Shown piece by piece: positions 29,999 to 37,017 of a stretch of DNA of 42,204 bases. The notes below the pieces were generated by a model. It made no database searches. It was not told where the DNA came from and saw nothing but the letters and a program-made list of their open reading frames with translations. Every line of letters starts with the position of its first letter. Positions within the stretch are counted from its first letter, which is position 1. Location: NCBI RefSeq assembly GCF_016863015.1, contig NZ_BOOB01000068.1, positions 1-42,204 of the forward strand, in the 5' to 3' direction. This stretch comes from Microbispora amethystogenes. GTDB taxonomy: Bacteria > Actinomycetota > Actinomycetes > Streptosporangiales > Streptosporangiaceae. A program made the position numbers and the translations under genes.

Positions 29999-31462
29999 GT
30001 GCCGACTCTCAGCGACCTCGTGTCGCGTCACACCGCACTCGAATCCGCCGACCTCGACTGGATTCACTCCCTGGTCTCCGACTGGCAGCTGCTCGCCGAC
30101 CTGTCGTTCGCCGACCTGATCCTCTGGGTTCCCGACCAGGGCGGCACGAGGTGGCTGGCGGTGGCCCAGATGCGTCCCACGACCGGTCCCACGGTCTACC
30201 ACGACGACGTGGTCGGGATGTCCGTGGCCGCGGGAGAGCGGCCGCTGATCGACGTGGCCTGGGCCGAGCGCCGCATCTGCCGGGAGGGCGACCCCGACTG
30301 GTCGAGCGGCGTGCCGGTGCGTGAGGAGACCATCCCCGTACGGCGGGGCAGGGAGGGCTCGATCATCGGGGTGATCCAGCGGTCCACGAACCTGTCGTCG
30401 GCGCGCACCCCCTCCCGGCTGGAGCTGACGTACCTGCAGAGCGCCTCCGACCTCGCGCAGATGGTGGCGGAGGGCAGGTTCCCGTTCGCGGAGGAGGAGC
30501 CGATCCTGGTCAGGTCGCCCCGCGTGGGCGACGGCCTGCTGCGGCTGGACAAGGCCGGCCGGGTCACCTACGCCTCGCCGAACGCCCTGTCGGCGTACCG
30601 CCGCCTCGGCCTGCACGCCGACCTCGTGGGCGCGGACCTCGGGAAGACGACCGCCGACCTGTGCTACTCGGACGAGCCGATCAACGAGGATCTGATGCTC
30701 GTCGCCAGCGGGCGGGCGCCCCGGGAGACCGAGGTGGAGAACGGCGGCACGGTCGTGCAGCTACGGGCGATCCCGCTGATCGTCGGGGGCGGCCGCATCG
30801 GCGCGCTGGTGCTGATCCGCGACGTGACCGAGCTGCGGCGGCGCGAGCGCGAACTGCTGACCAAGGACGCGACGATCCGGGAGATCCATCATCGGGTCAA
30901 GAACAACCTGCAGACCGTGGCGGCGTTGCTGCGGCTCCAGGCGCGCCGCCTGAACAATCCCGAGGGGCAGGAGGCCCTGAACGAGGCGGTGCGCCGGGTC
31001 GGGTCGATCGCGATCGTCCACGAGATCCTCGCGCAGATGCCGGAGGAGATGGTCGAGTTCGACGACATCGCCGACCGGGTCATCGCGATGACGGCGGAGG
31101 TGGCTGTCGCGCAGGTGGCGATCAAGCGGACGGGCGGCTTCGGCGTGCTTCCCGCGGCGGTCGCGACCCCGATCGCGATGGTGCTGACGGAGCTGCTCCA
31201 GAACGCGGTCGAGCACGGCTTCGCGCATTCCTCGGGCAACGTGCAGGTCGTCGTCAGGCGGGACGCCGACCGGCTCGAGGTGGTGGTGGCCGACGACGGC
31301 AAGGGCCTGCCCGCGGACTTCGACCTGGAGGCGACCGGGAGCCTAGGGCTCCAGATCGTCCGCACGCTGGTCGTCGGCGAACTGTCGGGCCGCCTGGGCG
31401 TGGCCGGGAGGGACGGCGGGGGGACCGAGGTGCGGATCAGCATCCCGGTGCAGCCCGCCTGA
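29999..31462 (+). CDS. pdtaS: Sensor histidine kinase PdtaS
   Basis: A cytosolic HWE/HisKA_2-type kinase, 487 residues from GTG 29999. Order: N-terminal GAF-like domain (WQLLADLSFADLILWV, GPTVYHDDVVG), a PAS domain (RLDKAGRVTYASPNALSAYRRLG), the phosphoacceptor His in EIHHRVKNNLQTVAALLRLQ, and an HATPase domain with the N-box ELLQNAVEHGF and VVADDGKGLP. It matches M. tuberculosis PdtaS (Rv3220c), which phosphorylates the RNA-binding antiterminator PdtaR and senses metals or nitric oxide there. The GTG 29999 start (VPTLSDLV) matches the Rv3220c N-terminus; GTG 29948 is in frame and also possible. PdtaR is not in the window. Confidence 0.92.
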   Translation: MPTLSDLVSRHTALESADLDWIHSLVSDWQLLADLSFADLILWVPDQGGTRWLAVAQMRPTTGPTVYHDDVVGMSVAAGERPLIDVAWAERRICREGDPDWSSGVPVREETIPVRRGREGSIIGVIQRSTNLSSARTPSRLELTYLQSASDLAQMVAEGRFPFAEEEPILVRSPRVGDGLLRLDKAGRVTYASPNALSAYRRLGLHADLVGADLGKTTADLCYSDEPINEDLMLVASGRAPRETEVENGGTVVQLRAIPLIVGGGRIGALVLIRDVTELRRRERELLTKDATIREIHHRVKNNLQTVAALLRLQARRLNNPEGQEALNEAVRRVGSIAIVHEILAQMPEEMVEFDDIADRVIAMTAEVAVAQVAIKRTGGFGVLPAAVATPIAMVLTELLQNAVEHGFAHSSGNVQVVVRRDADRLEVVVADDGKGLPADFDLEATGSLGLQIVRTLVVGELSGRLGVAGRDGGGTEVRISIPVQPA

Positions 31463-31768
31463 CACGCGTGAGGGGCACCCCGCCTCAGCGCGGCGGTGTG
31501 GGGGATGCCATAGTGGACGCGATGACCGGCAGAACGCGATCGGCACAGTGCGATCAGCAGAGTGATCGGCACGGTCGATCGACCGGTGCGAGCCACCATG
31601 ACGCGAACAACCATGACGCCACTCACCATGCGACTCACATGGCGCGACCGACGTGATGAGCGCGACGAGCGTGCTGACGAGCGTGCGCCGCCGTCCGGTG
31701 AACGCCGCGAAGGCATTCACCGAGGACGGTCGCGTACGGCGGCCGGACCGCCGGGGTCAGACCTGTGA
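31463..31768. other. 306-bp gap between pdtaS and whiB1
   Basis: No gene I can defend. It holds imperfect short repeats at 31538-31649 and an open frame of 47 His-rich codons (31513-31656) that is probably a by-product of those repeats. A CGGCGG-CCGGA-CCGCCG hairpin at 31737-31753 lies just after whiB1 on the minus strand and may end its transcript; it has no T-run. Confidence 0.5.
31590..31649. repeat. Four degenerate 15-bp tandem repeats
   Basis: Units GAGCCACCATGACGC, GAACAACCATGACGC, CACTCACCATGCGAC and TCACATGGCGCGACC at 31590, 31605, 31620 and 31635. The first three share (A/C)(A/C)CCATG(A/C). Just upstream, GATCGGCAC(A/G)GT occurs twice 26 bp apart (31538 and 31564). Confidence 0.7.
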
Positions 31769-32023
31769 TCAGACGGCGGCGCGGGCGCGGGCACGAGCGG
31801 TGCGGCGCTTGAGTGCGCGACGCTCGTCCTCGCTCAGTCCGCCCCAGACGCCGGCGTCCTGGCCGGACTCCAGGGCCCACTTCAGGCAGGAGTCGGCGAC
31901 CGTGCATCGCCGGCACACCTGCTTGGCTTCGTCGATCTGCATGAGCGCGGGACCGGTGTTCCCGATCGGGAAGAACAGTTCGGGGTCCACGTCACGGCAG
32001 GCAGCGCGGTGGCGCCAGTCCAT
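31769..32023 (-). CDS. whiB1: Iron-sulfur transcription factor WhiB1
   Basis: An 84-residue WhiB-family protein that carries a nitric-oxide-sensitive 4Fe-4S cluster and binds the primary sigma factor. Cluster cysteines are Cys9, Cys37, Cys40 and Cys46, the same numbers as M. tuberculosis WhiB1, followed by the GVWGG turn and an Arg-rich DNA-binding tail (RRTARARARAAV). ATG 32023 has AAGGAG 8 bases upstream; a longer frame to 32092 is not conserved and would overlap the CRP-like site. Its neighbour is pdtaS, as in mycobacteria. Confidence 0.97.
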   Translation of the reverse strand: MDWRHRAACRDVDPELFFPIGNTGPALMQIDEAKQVCRRCTVADSCLKWALESGQDAGVWGGLSEDERRALKRRTARARARAAV

Positions 32024-32077
32024 GCGTTCCACTCCTTCGTCAGATGGAGCCGTCGTGGCTCCGCTGGCCGTCAACTT

Positions 32078-32093
32078 TGTGAACTCTTTCACT
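32078..32093. promoter_or_regulatory. CRP-type binding site upstream of whiB1
   Basis: TGTGA-ACTCTT-TCACT matches the CRP consensus TGTGA-N6-TCACA with one mismatch. It lies about 55 bp before whiB1, next to a TTGACG on the minus strand (32069-32074). whiB1 of M. tuberculosis is controlled by the CRP protein Rv3676. Confidence 0.6.
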
Positions 32094-32163
32094 AACTAGG
32101 GCGGACGTTTACCCGGTTCCAGGGTTAGGGGCCGGGGCGCGTCCACGCGATCGCCGGGGGCCC

Positions 32164-32187
32164 TTACAGAGGCTGTGGTCTCCGTAA
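32164..32187. promoter_or_regulatory. Inverted repeat in the whiB1 upstream region
   Basis: TTACAGAG and CTCCGTAA form 8-bp arms (one mismatch) around an 8-base centre, about 140 bp before whiB1. The 288-bp region between whiB1 and the lipid-kinase gene otherwise shows no gene. Confidence 0.3.
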
Positions 32188-32311
32188 AGGTCCTACGTTC
32201 CGACGTCGTGATTCAGCTTTTCAGCCGTACCAACACCACACAAGAGGTTTGGGACAAGGTTTTGCCCGCCGTGGCTGTCGGATGCGTCACACTATGACTA
32301 CATGTAACAGC

Positions 32312-33304
32312 TTAGACGAGGACTTGTAACGCGTCCGGGATAGCGCGAAAGATCACCCACTCGTGTTCTCCCAGGTAGTCGCCGTCGAGCTGGAAGGCCA
32401 CCGGCCGGGAGGCGAGGAGGGTGAACTCCTCTTCGTCATGCGTCTGAACGAGGTGTTTACCGCGCGGCAATCCCCGGTGCTCTCCGATGATCTGGCGGAC
32501 CAACGAGAGCATGGCGGGCAGATTCAGCCTGCGGAGCCCGAGTAGATCGAGTCCCGTCTCGAAGCCGGCCCACGGTGTCGGGTTGATCGGACGAGTGCCG
32601 GCGTACGTCCAGGGCGCCGTGTTCGACACGATCGCCTGGAAAATCCCATCCTCTGTGGGCAGGCCGGGACGCGCCAGCCGGATCGCCGGACGCCGCCGGT
32701 CGGTCACGAAGAAGTGACGCACCGCCGTGCTCACGTAGAGGGCGGGCAGTGCGCGGTATCCCGCGCTCCGCAGACCCTCCACGGCCCGGACGACCTCCGC
32801 GTCGTATCCCAGCCCTGCACAAAATGTGAAATATCGGGACCTTTGATGGTCAGGGCCCGCTCCTGCCCCCGGATCGGGGCCCGAAACCTCATCGTGCCAA
32901 ATCGCCTGTCCGAGTCCGATGACGCGGCGCCGGTCCTCGCGCAGCGCCTCCAGGACGGCTCCGGTCGCCTCGACCGGGTTGTTGGGCAGCCCGAGGGCGC
33001 GGGCGAAGACGTTCGCGCTGCCGCCGGGGATGACGATGAGGGCCGGCCGTTCGCTCGCGCGCCCGCCCGGATGCGCCTGGAGCAGCCCGTTGACGGTCTC
33101 GTTGATCGTTCCGTCGCCGCCGAGCACCGCCACCGCGTCGAACCCCTTGGCCCGCGCCGTCGCGGCGAGCGTGGTCGCGTGGCCCCGGTAGGCGGTCTCC
33201 TCGACCGACAGGTCCACGGCGGCGCCGAGCGCCCGGATCAGCACGTCCCGCGTGCGCCGGTGCGTCGAGGTGGCCTTGGGATTCACGAGGAGGAGAGCCC
33301 GCAT
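32312..33304 (-). CDS. Diacylglycerol kinase-family lipid kinase
   Basis: A 330-residue DAGK_cat-type kinase. The nucleotide loop GGDGTINE is near residue 63 and IPGGSANVFARAL follows near residue 92. Homologues phosphorylate diacylglycerol or a related lipid at the inner membrane face; the actual lipid is unknown. ATG 33304 follows a TAACCT minus-10 by 6 bases with no ribosome site. It is divergent from a small membrane-protein gene. Confidence 0.88.
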   Translation of the reverse strand: MRALLLVNPKATSTHRRTRDVLIRALGAAVDLSVEETAYRGHATTLAATARAKGFDAVAVLGGDGTINETVNGLLQAHPGGRASERPALIVIPGGSANVFARALGLPNNPVEATGAVLEALREDRRRVIGLGQAIWHDEVSGPDPGAGAGPDHQRSRYFTFCAGLGYDAEVVRAVEGLRSAGYRALPALYVSTAVRHFFVTDRRRPAIRLARPGLPTEDGIFQAIVSNTAPWTYAGTRPINPTPWAGFETGLDLLGLRRLNLPAMLSLVRQIIGEHRGLPRGKHLVQTHDEEEFTLLASRPVAFQLDGDYLGEHEWVIFRAIPDALQVLV

Positions 33305-33310
33305 GCCTGA

Positions 33311-33316
33311 AGGTTA
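33311..33316 (-). promoter_or_regulatory. Minus-10 element of the lipid-kinase gene (leaderless)
   Basis: TAACCT on the minus strand ends 6 bases before the ATG; no Shine-Dalgarno in the gap. Confidence 0.45.
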
Positions 33317-33378
33317 ACGAACCGTTTACCGCTCCCGCCGGGTGACGCCTCTCCCGGGAGGCCGGCCACCCGTACGGG

Positions 33379-33384
33379 TAGGGT
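33379..33384 (+). promoter_or_regulatory. Minus-10 element of the small membrane-protein gene (leaderless)
   Basis: TAGGGT ends 8 bases before GTG 33393; the same geometry as at bsaP. Confidence 0.45.
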
Positions 33385-33392
33385 TGGGCGTT

Positions 33393-33791
33393 GTGATCAG
33401 CAGCTCCGTCGGCCGCCCCGCGACGCTCACGGTGGCCGCCGCCGTCCTGGCCGCCGAGGGCCTGCTCGCCGTTGTGATGGGCGGCTATGTCGGCGTCGAG
33501 ACTTTGGTCGGCAAGCCCACCGACCTGGTGACCGGCATCGCGGTGGCCGGGTTCGGCGTGCTCGGCGGGGCCGGCCTGATCTGGGTCGCCTGGGGCCTGT
33601 GGCACGTGCTCCGCTGGAGCAGGGGACCGGCGGTCGTCACCCAGATCTTCGCGCTGCCCGTCGCGATCACGCTGATCCAGTCGGCGCAGTACGGCTTCGG
33701 CGTGCCGCTCGTCGTCGCCGCCGTCACTGCCCTGGTCGCGTTACTCGCTCCGGCGTCGACCCGCGCGCTGATGGGCGAGGACGCCTCCTGA
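33393..33791 (+). CDS. Small integral membrane protein of unknown function
   Basis: A 132-residue protein with four hydrophobic segments (about residues 10-35, 48-72, 86-103 and 106-124) and a short acidic tail. I do not recognise a family function. Start at GTG 33393 follows a leaderless-type minus-10; the longer frame to 33342 adds only an Arg/Pro/Gly stretch. It converges on the sigma-factor gene. Confidence 0.7.
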   Translation: MISSSVGRPATLTVAAAVLAAEGLLAVVMGGYVGVETLVGKPTDLVTGIAVAGFGVLGGAGLIWVAWGLWHVLRWSRGPAVVTQIFALPVAITLIQSAQYGFGVPLVVAAVTALVALLAPASTRALMGEDAS

Positions 33792-33832
33792 TCCGGCAGG
33801 GCCGGCCCTGCTGATCCGGTCGGCTGACCGAG

Positions 33833-33854
33833 CGCCGCCGGGGGGAGTGCGGCG
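33833..33854. terminator. Hairpin between convergent membrane-protein and sigma-factor genes
   Basis: CGCCGC and GCGGCG with a 10-base loop, no T-run. A zero-loop 16-bp palindrome GCAGGGCCGGCCCTGC also lies at 33796-33811 in the same gap. Confidence 0.3.
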
Positions 33855-33890
33855 TCTCAGTCGTTCCTGTCCGGCTCGCCGGTCCGGATC

Positions 33891-34673
33891 TCAGTCCTCG
33901 GCGGTCAGGCCCTCGCGGAGCTGGGCCAGGGTCCGGGCGAGCAGCCGGGACACGTGCATCTGCGAGATGCCCAGCTCGGTGGCGATCTGGGACTGCGTCA
34001 TGTTGCCGAAGAAGCGCAGCAGCAGGATTCTCTTCTCCCGCGGCGGCAGGCGCTCCAGCAGTGGCTTGAGCGACTCGCGGTACTCCACGCCCTCCAGCGA
34101 CTCGTCCACGATGCCGAGCGAGTCGGAGACGGCGGGAGCGTCGTCGTCGCCCGAGTCGGGCGCGTCGAGCGACACGGTGGAGTAGGCGTTGGCCGACTCC
34201 AGGCCCTCCAGGACCTCCTCCTCGCTCATCCCCAGGTGGACGGCGAGCTCGGCGACCGTGGGCGCCCGGCTCTCCCGCTGCGACAGCTCGCTTATCGCCT
34301 TGGTGAGCGAGAGCTTGAGCTCCTGCAGCCGGCGCGGCACGCGGACCGCCCAGCCCTTGTCGCGGAAGTGCCGCTTGATCTCCCCGACGATGGTCGGGGT
34401 GGCGTACGTGGAGAACTCCACGCCGCGGCCGAGGTCGAAGCGGTCGATCGACTTGATGAGACCGATCGTGGCGACCTGCGTCAGGTCGTCGAGCCACTCG
34501 CCCCTGTTGCGGAACCGGCGGGCGAGGTACTCCACGAGTGGCAGGTGGAGCTCGACCAGCTCGTCGCGGATCCGCTGGCGCCTCGGGTCCTCCGGCGGCA
34601 GCTCCGAGAGCTCGGCGAAGAGCGTGCGCGCGCGTACGCGGTCCGGCACCGCCGCCGAGTCGCCGGAGGCCAT
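33891..34673 (-). CDS. SigB/SigF-family (group 3) RNA polymerase sigma factor
   Basis: A 260-residue stress or development sigma factor. Region 2 (DDLTQVATIGLIKSIDRFD, FSTYATPTIVGEIKRHFRD), region 3 (LSQRESRAPTVAELAVHLG) and region 4 (LPPREKRILLLRFFGNMTQ, ISQMHVSRLLARTL) are all present. Actinomycetes carry several of these paralogues, so the letter cannot be given. ATG 34673 has a strong GGAAAGGA; GTG 34694, which overlaps the anti-sigma stop, is the alternative. Its partner anti-sigma gene lies immediately upstream in the same operon. Confidence 0.93.
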   Translation of the reverse strand: MASGDSAAVPDRVRARTLFAELSELPPEDPRRQRIRDELVELHLPLVEYLARRFRNRGEWLDDLTQVATIGLIKSIDRFDLGRGVEFSTYATPTIVGEIKRHFRDKGWAVRVPRRLQELKLSLTKAISELSQRESRAPTVAELAVHLGMSEEEVLEGLESANAYSTVSLDAPDSGDDDAPAVSDSLGIVDESLEGVEYRESLKPLLERLPPREKRILLLRFFGNMTQSQIATELGISQMHVSRLLARTLAQLREGLTAED

Positions 34674-34690
34674 CGCACTCGTCCTTTCCG

Positions 34691-35116
34691 TCACGACGGC
34701 CCCGCCGCGCTCCGGCGCTTACGCAGCATGATCGCCAGATGGTCGGCGTGGTCGGAGATGGCGTCCACGTCGTCCGCCAGCGCGGTCAGCACCATCCAGG
34801 CGAAGTCCTCCCGGTTGGGCGAGCTGACGCCGAGGGTGTTCACCTCGACGCGCACCGTCATCTCCGGGCCGGTGAGTTCGAACTCCGCGAGAAGGTCCGT
34901 TCCGGGTACGGCGTGCCGCAGCAGCATGGCGCAGGCCTCGTCCACCGCGATGCGCAGGTCCTCGATCTGGTCGAGGGTGAAGTCGAGCCGTGCGGCGAGC
35001 CCGGCGGTGGCCGTGCGCAGCACGGACAGATAGGCGCTCACGGCGGGCAGCCGGACACTCACAGCGTCGCGAATCCCGGTCAGATCCACCGCAGGCGTCT
35101 CGGTTTCCTCGGTCAC
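34691..35116 (-). CDS. RsbW-like anti-sigma factor (GHKL ATPase fold)
   Basis: A 141-residue HATPase_c_2 protein that would bind and hold the adjacent SigB/SigF-type sigma factor. The N-box reads DLRIAVDEACAMLLRHA: the Glu-Ala-Cys core is kept but the Asn that binds Mg-ATP is Met, and the G-box is poorly conserved, so kinase activity on an anti-anti-sigma protein is uncertain. GTG 35116 has GAGGAGG; the longer frame to 35161 is unconserved. No anti-anti-sigma gene is next to it. Confidence 0.85.
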   Translation of the reverse strand: MTEETETPAVDLTGIRDAVSVRLPAVSAYLSVLRTATAGLAARLDFTLDQIEDLRIAVDEACAMLLRHAVPGTDLLAEFELTGPEMTVRVEVNTLGVSSPNREDFAWMVLTALADDVDAISDHADHLAIMLRKRRSAAGPS

Positions 35117-35337
35117 GTTCCTCCTCGCCCCTTCGAGCCGGCTCACTGCCGCTGACTGCAACTTACCGCCACTTGGACGGTGCTGCCCCGGCCAGACGCG
35201 CCGATTATGGCGTTCCTTGGAGGTAACTCCTCGTAAATTCCGTAGTACCGAATACGAAGCCTCTATGGGGTTTCGTCGCGCCTGACGTACATGCCCTTGT
35301 CACGTGCTCTGGGATGCTTTCCGGGGCCGCTTTCCGG

Positions 35338-35380
35338 GCGACCCGGCCCCGCGCGGCATGGCCGTGCGGGGCCGGGTCGC
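35338..35380 (-). terminator. Terminator of sodN
   Basis: GCGACCCGGCCCCGC and its exact complement form a perfect 15-bp stem around a 13-base loop, 8 bp after the sodN stop. No T-run, as is usual in this GC-rich genome. The rest of the 271-bp gap to the anti-sigma gene shows no gene. Confidence 0.65.
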
Positions 35381-35387
35381 ACCCGGC

Positions 35388-35789
35388 TCAGGCGGCCTTG
35401 GTCTCCCAGAAGATCTTGGAGATCTCCTCGATCTTCGCCAGGAGGTCGTCGGCCAGCCCGGGGTCGACGGTGCCCTTGGCACCGGCCGCGCCCGCGAGCT
35501 TCGTGGCGTCCCAGAAGAGCTGGTGGAGCTGGGGGTACTGCTCAAGGTGCGGCGGCTTGAAGTAGTCGGTCCACAGCACCCAGAGGTGATGCTTGACCAG
35601 CTCGGCCCGCTGTTCCTTGATGAGCAGCGCGCGGGTCCGGAAGACCGGGTCGTCGTTGTCGGCGTACTTCTTAATGATCGCCTTCACCGACTCGGCCTCG
35701 ATACGGGCCTGCGCCGGGTCGTAGACCCCGCACGGCAGGTCGCAGTGAGCGGACGCCTCGTGCCGGGGTCGCAGCAGTCGTGCGAGCAT
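35388..35789 (-). CDS. sodN: Nickel superoxide dismutase SodN
   Basis: A 133-residue Ni-SOD precursor. A 14-residue leader (MLARLLRPRHEASA) precedes the nickel hook HCDLPCGVYDPAQARIEAES, whose His15, Cys16 and Cys20 become His1, Cys2 and Cys6 after cleavage. The protein disproportionates superoxide in the cytoplasm as a hexamer. ATG 35789 has AAGGAAGG upstream. The divergent gene is its maturation protease sodX, with an 84-bp shared promoter region. Confidence 0.97.
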   Translation of the reverse strand: MLARLLRPRHEASAHCDLPCGVYDPAQARIEAESVKAIIKKYADNDDPVFRTRALLIKEQRAELVKHHLWVLWTDYFKPPHLEQYPQLHQLFWDATKLAGAAGAKGTVDPGLADDLLAKIEEISKIFWETKAA

Positions 35790-35873
35790 CGGAATCCTTC
35801 CTTAGGAATGCTGATGACAGCACCGTTCCAGAACCGACCTTACTCGTCTCGAAAACGCCACGCGGAGGGGGAT

Positions 35874-36188
35874 GTGCTCACCGCCGTATGTGTCTCCGGA
35901 GACTCGATGCGGCCCGCGCTGCGGCCCGGAGACTGGCTGCTGGTACGGCTCGGCGCCGCCGTGCGGCCCGGCGACGTGGTGGTCGCCAGGCGGCCGCACG
36001 GCCTGATCGTCAAGCGGGCCTTCCGGCTCACCGGCGACGGCTGGTGGCTGGAGAGCGACAACCAGTCGGCCCCCGGGCGCCGCGACAGCTGGGACTTCGG
36101 CGCGGTGCCCGAAGGCGACGTCCTGGGCAGGGTCGTGCTGCGCTACTGGCCCCGGCCCGCGCTGCGCTTCCCCGCGCCGCCCGCCTGA
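35874..36188 (+). CDS. sodX: Nickel-SOD maturation protease SodX
   Basis: A 104-residue S26-family (signal-peptidase-like) protease that removes the SodN leader. The catalytic Ser is in SGDSMRP near residue 10 and the Lys in IVKRAF near residue 45; ESDNQSAPGRRDSWDFGAVP is the family box E region. There is no membrane anchor. GTG 35874 has GGAGGGGG just upstream; ATGs at 35808 and 35814 in frame would add an unconserved basic stretch. It ends inside a hairpin shared with the convergent CGNR gene. Confidence 0.88.
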   Translation: MLTAVCVSGDSMRPALRPGDWLLVRLGAAVRPGDVVVARRPHGLIVKRAFRLTGDGWWLESDNQSAPGRRDSWDFGAVPEGDVLGRVVLRYWPRPALRFPAPPA

Positions 36189-36224
36189 CCCGGCGGGCCC
36201 GTGGCCGGGCCCGCCGGGTCAGGC
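36183..36224. terminator. Bidirectional 19-bp hairpin containing both stop codons
   Basis: GCCTGACCCGGCGGGCCCG (36183-36201), loop TGGC, and the exact complement at 36206-36224. The TGA of sodX (36186-36188) is in the left arm and the TGA of the CGNR gene (36219-36221, minus strand) is in the right arm. It is the longest perfect stem in the window. Confidence 0.8.
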
Positions 36225-36758
36225 GCCGCGCTTGCGGGCCCGGTACGCCGCCACGTTGGCCCGGCTGGCGCACCGCTCCGAGCAGTAGCGGCGCGACCGG
36301 TTGGAGGAGGTGTCGATGTAGGCGTTGCGGCACGGCGACGCCTGGCAGAGGCCGAGCCGGTCCACGCCGAGGCGGGTCACCACGCTGGCGAGGCCCATGA
36401 CCGACCCGACCGACAGGGCGTCGGCGACCCGGCCGCCCTCGGTCAGGTGCAGGTGCCAGGGCTGGCCGTCGTGGCCGGAGATCTGCGGATGCACGGGATG
36501 CCGGACCAGCAGGCCGTTGAGCCGGTCGACGACGTCGACGTCGTCTCCGCCCGCCGCGGCCTCGAACACCCCCGCGAGTTCCTCGCGGAGCTCCCATAGC
36601 GCGTCGACGTCACGCCGGGTGAGGCGGGAGGCCGCCTCCGTACGGCCCGTCTCCTCCAGCAGCGACCGAAGGGAGAAGGGGTTTCTGAGCTCGTCGCCCA
36701 TGTTGACCAGCTGAACGGCCAGCTCGGCGTAAGACGTCAAGTCCACTGGGGCGCCCAT
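36219..36758 (-). CDS. CGNR zinc-finger protein (ABATE domain)
   Basis: A 179-residue protein with an N-terminal ABATE-type helical domain (residues about 15-125) and a C-terminal CGNR zinc finger: Cys138, Cys143, Cys159 and Cys163 by rough count in CQASPCRNAY to RYCSERCASR. Such proteins are presumed stress-related transcription regulators in actinobacteria. ATG 36758 is the furthest start. It diverges from the malic enzyme gene across a 259-bp gap. Confidence 0.85.
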   Translation of the reverse strand: MGAPVDLTSYAELAVQLVNMGDELRNPFSLRSLLEETGRTEAASRLTRRDVDALWELREELAGVFEAAAGGDDVDVVDRLNGLLVRHPVHPQISGHDGQPWHLHLTEGGRVADALSVGSVMGLASVVTRLGVDRLGLCQASPCRNAYIDTSSNRSRRYCSERCASRANVAAYRARKRGA

Positions 36759-37017
36759 GTACGTAAGAGATCACTGGCAAAGCCGAGTATTACACGCCTC
36801 GTGGCCTGGGGGAACACCAATAGGGGCAACGATCTGGGGTCGCCGGGGGAGGGGCGGGCGGTGGTTCGTGTGGCACAATCGGGAGACGGGTGACCCCCGT
36901 ACCCCCTCAAGAGACGACCGTCAACGACGACGGCCTCCGGCGGCTACCGAAGCCTGGGCTCTCGTTCTCTTGACGGCGTCTACCGAAGGAACTCGTCCTT
37001 TCGACACTGGGGTCGCT
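36759..37017 (+). other. Long leader region of the malic enzyme gene
   Basis: 259 bp without a defended gene. CTACCGAAG occurs twice (36941 and 36978 regions), and TCTTGACGGCG near 36970 could be a minus-35. Several short GC stems are possible, but I do not recognise any riboswitch class. Confidence 0.35.

Noticed and set aside
31653..32099. Plus-strand frame opposite whiB1
   Set aside because: It is antisense to a clear WhiB1 and has no motif.
36880..37017. Riboswitch before malic enzyme
   Set aside because: I compared it from memory with c-di-AMP and other actinobacterial leader motifs and found no matching core.
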